This document shows, piece after piece, positions 62,959 through 64,000 of a stretch of DNA of 64,000 nucleotides. The translations under genes and the position numbers were made by a program. The first letter of the stretch is position 1. Every line of letters begins with the position of its first letter. The notes below the pieces were generated by a model, which saw only the letters and a program-made list of their open reading frames with translations, made no database searches and had not been told where the DNA came from. This DNA is from Hyphomicrobium sp. (GTDB lineage: Bacteria > Pseudomonadota > Alphaproteobacteria > Rhizobiales > Hyphomicrobiaceae), in NCBI GenBank assembly GCA_022843145.1, contig JALHOF010000008.1, forward strand, positions 124,001-188,000, in the 5' to 3' direction.

Positions 62959-63783
62959 CTACCCGCTTTTCGCCGCCGCCGACCGCTTAACCGTGCAGTT
63001 GTCCATTGGCAGCGCCGTCGTCGCCCAGCCGTCCTTGGCAATGGTCACCACATACCGTCGGCAGCCCTCGTCGGCGCCCGGGACGAAATGCACCTGGAAC
63101 TGCGCAACACCCGCTTTCGTCTTGAGCGGCCAGTACAGCACGTCGTCGTCGGGCGTGTCGGCCAGCGCCTTGCGGATCGCGACGCCTGCGTTGCGATAAT
63201 CGGCATCCGACAGTCGCGCCAGAAGTACGCGCGAGACGTCCGGATGGAGCCCCGCCGCGATCGCACGTGCTGCACCCGGATCATCGATTGCGCGTTGAGC
63301 GGATGGAGCCACCGTCTCCACCGCCGCGACCTCCGGTGGCGATTCGACCATCTTCTCGACCGGCTCGGCCACCACCTGCGCGTCGGCGGCGGGCATGTCG
63401 CGCGCCTCCTGCCTCGTCGGCATGGCCAATGTCGTGCCCGGAACGCCCGTCGGCACCTGATCAAGACGGACGGCTTGCGGGTCCGCCGCGCCTCTCGAAT
63501 GCGCCATCACGGCGGCCGATACGCGCTCGACGAGAGGCGCGGCGATAGTGCTCGCTTCCGACCACCAGCGCGGCCAGCGCGTCGGATCGTCGACATGCAG
63601 TGCCGACGCACTCGCCGTGCCGAACAACACAATCGCCCACCTCAGCCACTTGCCGATCGGCCGTTTGCGCGGCGGGCCGATGCGGTCCGTCGGCGCGACA
63701 TCGAGCGCGGCGAGAAACTCGCTCGCGAAACGATCCGAATCTGTGGAATGGGTCCCATATGGGTAGTGCGCGGAATAAGCCAT
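62959..63783 (-). CDS. Single-pass membrane protein of unknown function
   Basis: 274 residues. About 45 cytosolic residues precede one membrane segment near 48-62 (WLRWAIVLFGTASASAL), then a long Ala/Val/Pro-rich periplasmic spacer and an ordered C-terminal part from about 180 (PDVSRVLLARLSDADYRNAG, VAQFQVHFVPGADEGCRRYVVTIAKDGW) with two Cys that may pair. GAGAGGGAA lies ahead of the ATG at 63783. No family is recognised; anti-sigma factors and sporulation-type proteins share this general layout but nothing specific was found. Confidence 0.55.
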   Translation of the reverse strand: MAYSAHYPYGTHSTDSDRFASEFLAALDVAPTDRIGPPRKRPIGKWLRWAIVLFGTASASALHVDDPTRWPRWWSEASTIAAPLVERVSAAVMAHSRGAADPQAVRLDQVPTGVPGTTLAMPTRQEARDMPAADAQVVAEPVEKMVESPPEVAAVETVAPSAQRAIDDPGAARAIAAGLHPDVSRVLLARLSDADYRNAGVAIRKALADTPDDDVLYWPLKTKAGVAQFQVHFVPGADEGCRRYVVTIAKDGWATTALPMDNCTVKRSAAAKSG

Positions 63784-63875
63784 GTTCCCTCTCTGGTACG
63801 CTCGACTTCGACAAGGGATTCCGCAGCCTCCAAAGGCCGGAACTTCCAGGCAAAATCAAGGCGATGCCGATGAGA

Positions 63876-63925
63876 GCCGGACTCCGCTCCAGGGCCCCGC
63901 GCGGGACCCTGGAGCGGAGTCCGGC
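63876..63925. terminator. Long palindromic hairpin, candidate terminator
   Basis: A perfect 19-base-pair stem (63876-63894 with 63907-63925) surrounds a GC-rich centre that can pair further (CCCGC/GCGGG after one mismatch). It begins 14 bases from the end of the minus-strand fragment at the window edge and likely stops its transcription. There is no U-run, so a rho-aided or RNA-protecting role is possible. Confidence 0.55.
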
Positions 63926-63938
63926 CGAGAACAAGCCG

Positions 63939-64000
63939 TCACGCCGCCGCTTGCTTGGCGCCGAGCTTGTCCTTGGCCAGTGCTTGTGCCGCGACATAGT
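63939..64000 (-). CDS. C-terminal fragment of an unidentified protein
   Basis: The minus strand carries the last 19 codons of a gene that enters from the right edge and ends at a TGA (63939-63941). It ends in YVAAQALAKDKLGAKQAAA, an Ala/Lys-rich helix typical of protein C-termini. The fragment is too short to name. Its support is codon composition and the strong hairpin that follows the stop. Confidence 0.45.
   Translation of the reverse strand, partial: YVAAQALAKDKLGAKQAAA

Noticed and set aside
1-64000. tRNA, rRNA, IS elements, prophage or integrase
   Set aside because: No cloverleaf, transposase, integrase or phage structural gene was found on either strand in the intergenic stretches that I read.

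Overview
This window looks like an ordinary chromosomal segment of a GC-rich alphaproteobacterium, most likely of the order Hyphomicrobiales (Rhizobiales). The support is the mix of families: an aa3-type cytochrome oxidase subunit IV, transhydrogenase split into PntAA/PntAb/PntB, TRAP and tripartite tricarboxylate (TTT) importers, a Psd/PssA pair, a Tim44-like protein and many small secreted proteins of rhizobial type. No rRNA, tRNA, IS element, prophage or CRISPR array was seen. Species cannot be fixed from sequence reading alone.

Region 1 (1-17.3 kb) is catabolic and transport. It runs from the tail of a response-regulator receiver through mmsA, a GST, a Cys-rich secreted protein, a PagL-like lipid A deacylase, a beta-barrel-like secreted protein, serine-glyoxylate aminotransferase (minus strand), a TctB-TctA-TctC importer, a DctP-DctQ-DctM TRAP importer coupled to an amidase, an outer-membrane barrel, and a D-2-hydroxyacid dehydrogenase of the glyoxylate/hydroxypyruvate reductase type. 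Together these suggest uptake and use of small carboxylates or amides, feeding glyoxylate/serine and branched-chain or valine metabolism.

Region 2 (17.3-44.6 kb) is a polysaccharide locus. It holds a methyltransferase, a short Wza-like lipoprotein, a BBP2-type outer-membrane barrel, a Wzc-like co-polymerase with a damaged Walker A, an initiating glycosyl-1-phosphate transferase, a Wzy/ligase-like polymerase, four glycosyltransferases and a Wzx flippase. Sugar-nucleotide genes manC, galU, galE and a solitary rfbC follow. Interspersed are a sensorless histidine kinase, a HerA/DUF87 ATPase, an ApbA/PanE-like reductase with a striking operator-like array, an MltB-type transglycosylase and a DUF459 protein that has lost its catalytic residues.

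Region 3 (44.6-64 kb) is mostly housekeeping: pssA-psd, a DegP-type protease, a sigma-54 response regulator, oligoendopeptidase F, Tim44-like, MFS, ABC1/UbiB kinase, cytochrome oxidase subunit IV and the pnt operon. Small accessory inserts sit among them: an orphan zinc-ribbon-like protein, an AbrB-Doc toxin-antitoxin pair with direct repeats in front, a colicin-immunity-like gene spliced into the pnt operon, and a secreted HExxH protein.

The points most worth following are the Wzc-like protein with Ser in place of the invariant Walker A Lys, next to a split lipoprotein/beta-barrel export pair; the immunity-like gene inside pnt; and the pseudo-SGNH DUF459 protein. All functions are inferred from reading the sequence; no database search was run.
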